Shown: in pieces, positions 31,296-32,706 of the stretch
How the letters are laid out: each line of letters starts with the position of its first letter
Position numbering within the stretch: position 1 is the first letter of the stretch
Assembly (NCBI GenBank): GCA_949292025.1
Contig: CASEYC010000043.1
Span: 1-32,706 of the forward strand
Reading direction: 5' to 3'
DNA length: 32,706 bases
From: an uncultured Bacteroides sp.
GTDB taxonomy: Bacteria > Bacteroidota > Bacteroidia > Bacteroidales > Bacteroidaceae
The notes under the pieces: generated by a model
What the model saw: the letters and a program-made list of their open reading frames with translations, nothing else
Database searches by the model: none
Told to the model about the DNA's origin: nothing
Made by a program: the position numbers and the translations under genes

Positions 31296-32706
31296 TTATT
31301 TGAACCGCGACGTATCCACCCCTTCCCTTTTCTTCTCCTGATAGCCGCCGAACCTCCACGCAAAGGACACGCCCACGCTGCGGAAGCACGAGTAATCGTT
31401 CGTCACCCACTGCCGCCCGAAGCGGATGCGGGGACTGATGCCCGCCGTCTCGAAGACATCTTTGCACCACGCCGTGAGGACACATTTGCCCCGGGCGAAG
31501 GCATAGCGCAAAGAGAAGTCGAGGTTGCCGCTGGCGGGCAGATCGTAGATGCCTTGGATGCTTCCGCTTTGGAAGAAGCCATTGAGCGTCAGGCGCAAGT
31601 CGGGATTGACGGGGAGCGTGAAGGTGCTGTTCAACACCGCTATGCCCGCCAGGAGACGCCGGTCGAAAGGCAAGTCGTAGAAATCCCCGTCCTTTGCACG
31701 AGTCCAAGTGCCCATAAGCGTCAGGCGGGAGTCCAACCACTTGCCCGCCTTGAAGGGCACGGAAGCCTGCACACCCGCCTGTTGCAGGAAGTCGAAGTTC
31801 ACCGAACGGTATATCTCCAGCAGTTCCCGGGGCGACTGGTAGAGCGTCTGCACGGCGTAATCCTTGTTATGATTGAACCAGGCGGCAAAGACGTACTTCG
31901 ACTTCAGCACATAGTTCAGCGAGACTTGGTAAAACTTCGCGGGCTTCAAGAGCGGGTTGCCCTGTATCTCGGAGTAGCCCCCGCCCAAGTAGGACACGGC
32001 ATCCTGCACCTCCCAATAGGCGGGATAGCTCTTGTTGCTGTTGAAGCCCAACTGGAGGATATGCCCCTGTGCAGGCAAGTACGTCAGGTTGAGGACGGGA
32101 TACACGTCCCACTCATCCCACACTGGCGTCTTATACCGCTCCCCCGCCAGCGAAGCGTCCAGCATCCATTTCTGCCCGAAGTTCTTATTGAGGCCCGCGT
32201 AGAAGTTCAGCGTCTGCTCCCTCCGGCGCGACCGCATGTCGGGCGGCAACACACCACTTGTTGCCTCGTCAACTTGTTCACTCGTGTCTTCAAAGTAGAG
32301 TTGCTGCGAATTGTCCACGCTCGTCGTATAGATAGCCCCGTAGTTCAGCCCCCACCCGTTCTTCAGCGAATGCTCCTGCGAGAGGTAGAACTTCCAGGCG
32401 TTGATGCGTTGCAGGTCCGTGGTATAGAAGTCCATCCGTTCGCCTTCCATCTCGCTGTGGAGCAGCTGGGTGCCCGGCGTGCGATACCACGTGAACTCCG
32501 CTCCTGCGCTCAGGCCGATGGGCGTGCGGTAGTCCAGCCGGCCGTTGTGCAGCCACGACGTACGACTGCTGAGGTTCTCCGCCGTCTGCGTGCCCGTGGT
32601 GTGCTGGCGGACGTGGCGGGTGTGGTAACTCCCGTTGTAAGCAAAGGAGAGGCTGTGGTCTTTCCCTATCTGATAGTCCGTGCCGAGGCGGAAGCTGTGC
32701 GTATGG
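31296..32706 (-). CDS. Outer-membrane beta-barrel family protein (TonB-receptor-like, OMP_b-brl_3 type), C-terminal fragment
   Basis: The frame is open to the right edge, so only the last 469 codons are visible. The sequence is a long run of alternating amphipathic strands (HSLSFAYNGSYHTR, SAGAEFTWYRT, AWKFYLSQEHSLKNGW, LTYLPAQGHILQLGFN). It ends with SFAWRFGGYQEKKREGVDTSRFK; the RFGG...VDTSRF ending is a hallmark of the outer-membrane beta-barrel family PF14905, whose full-length members (about 750-900 residues) also carry an N-terminal carboxypeptidase-regulatory domain and plug. Ligand unknown. A block between about 32240 and 32290 encodes an acidic Thr/Ser-rich loop (EDTSEQVDEATSG). Confidence 0.85.
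   Translation of the reverse strand, partial: HTHSFRLGTDYQIGKDHSLSFAYNGSYHTRHVRQHTTGTQTAENLSSRTSWLHNGRLDYRTPIGLSAGAEFTWYRTPGTQLLHSEMEGERMDFYTTDLQRINAWKFYLSQEHSLKNGWGLNYGAIYTTSVDNSQQLYFEDTSEQVDEATSGVLPPDMRSRRREQTLNFYAGLNKNFGQKWMLDASLAGERYKTPVWDEWDVYPVLNLTYLPAQGHILQLGFNSNKSYPAYWEVQDAVSYLGGGYSEIQGNPLLKPAKFYQVSLNYVLKSKYVFAAWFNHNKDYAVQTLYQSPRELLEIYRSVNFDFLQQAGVQASVPFKAGKWLDSRLTLMGTWTRAKDGDFYDLPFDRRLLAGIAVLNSTFTLPVNPDLRLTLNGFFQSGSIQGIYDLPASGNLDFSLRYAFARGKCVLTAWCKDVFETAGISPRIRFGRQWVTNDYSCFRSVGVSFAWRFGGYQEKKREGVDTSRFK

Overview
The window looks like a chromosomal segment from a member of the Bacteroidales, most likely Bacteroidaceae (Bacteroides, Phocaeicola or a close relative). Four things point there. 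The proteins are typical of that group: an OMP_b-brl_3-type outer-membrane protein, a carboxypeptidase-regulatory-domain TonB receptor, a DUF4296 lipoprotein, a PorT-like barrel and a long-loop LspA. Start codons lack Shine-Dalgarno sites. Promoters fit the Bacteroidota pattern of a TAnnTTTG -7 box, often with TTTG about 20 nt upstream. The 5' leaders are AT-rich. I see no rRNA, tRNA, CRISPR array, prophage or complete insertion sequence.

Layout. 1-141 is the start of a sugar transferase leaving the window. 332-1096 is a SpoU-type RNA methyltransferase. 6737-1047 (minus strand) is a housekeeping operon: ileS, a DksA/TraR-like protein, lspA, a DUF4296 lipoprotein and a small hypothetical protein. 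A dipeptide epimerase (7986-6829) and an NlpC/P60 peptidase (12409-11408) form a likely murein-peptide degradation pair, but they are separated by a decayed ribbon-helix-helix gene, a His-rich exported peptide and a TonB receptor. A minus-strand run holds a YgiQ-type radical SAM protein, queD, queE and the NlpC/P60 gene. Next come a two-gene plus-strand unit with a TusA-like protein, a periplasmic MORN-repeat protein, an M16 homologue with a destroyed zinc site, an AT-rich orphan membrane protein, a short folK, a class A PBP, and a toxin-antitoxin-like pair with a visible operator. 23770-26615 (plus) is pyrB, pyrI, a flavin reductase-like protein and an outer-membrane barrel. It is followed by glyA with a strong terminator, a class C-type serine hydrolase, a small polytopic membrane protein, an acyltransferase and the C-terminal part of an outer-membrane barrel protein.

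The most unusual content is non-coding. A roughly 145-bp element occurs three times (7991-8139, 24712-24852, 31131-31278). Each copy has an inverted repeat (a perfect 31 bp in two copies) and a conserved AT-rich tail, and each sits 4-15 nt before a start codon in the same orientation relative to the downstream gene (dipeptide epimerase, pyrI, acyltransferase). In two copies a -7 promoter box lies right at the upstream edge, so the element should be transcribed as a structured 5' leader. Separately, a perfect 34-bp inverted repeat bounds a 171-bp MITE-like element upstream of pyrB, an imperfect palindrome lies between folK and the orphan membrane gene, and a tandem pair of 22-bp hairpin repeats sits between the His-rich peptide and its TonB receptor.
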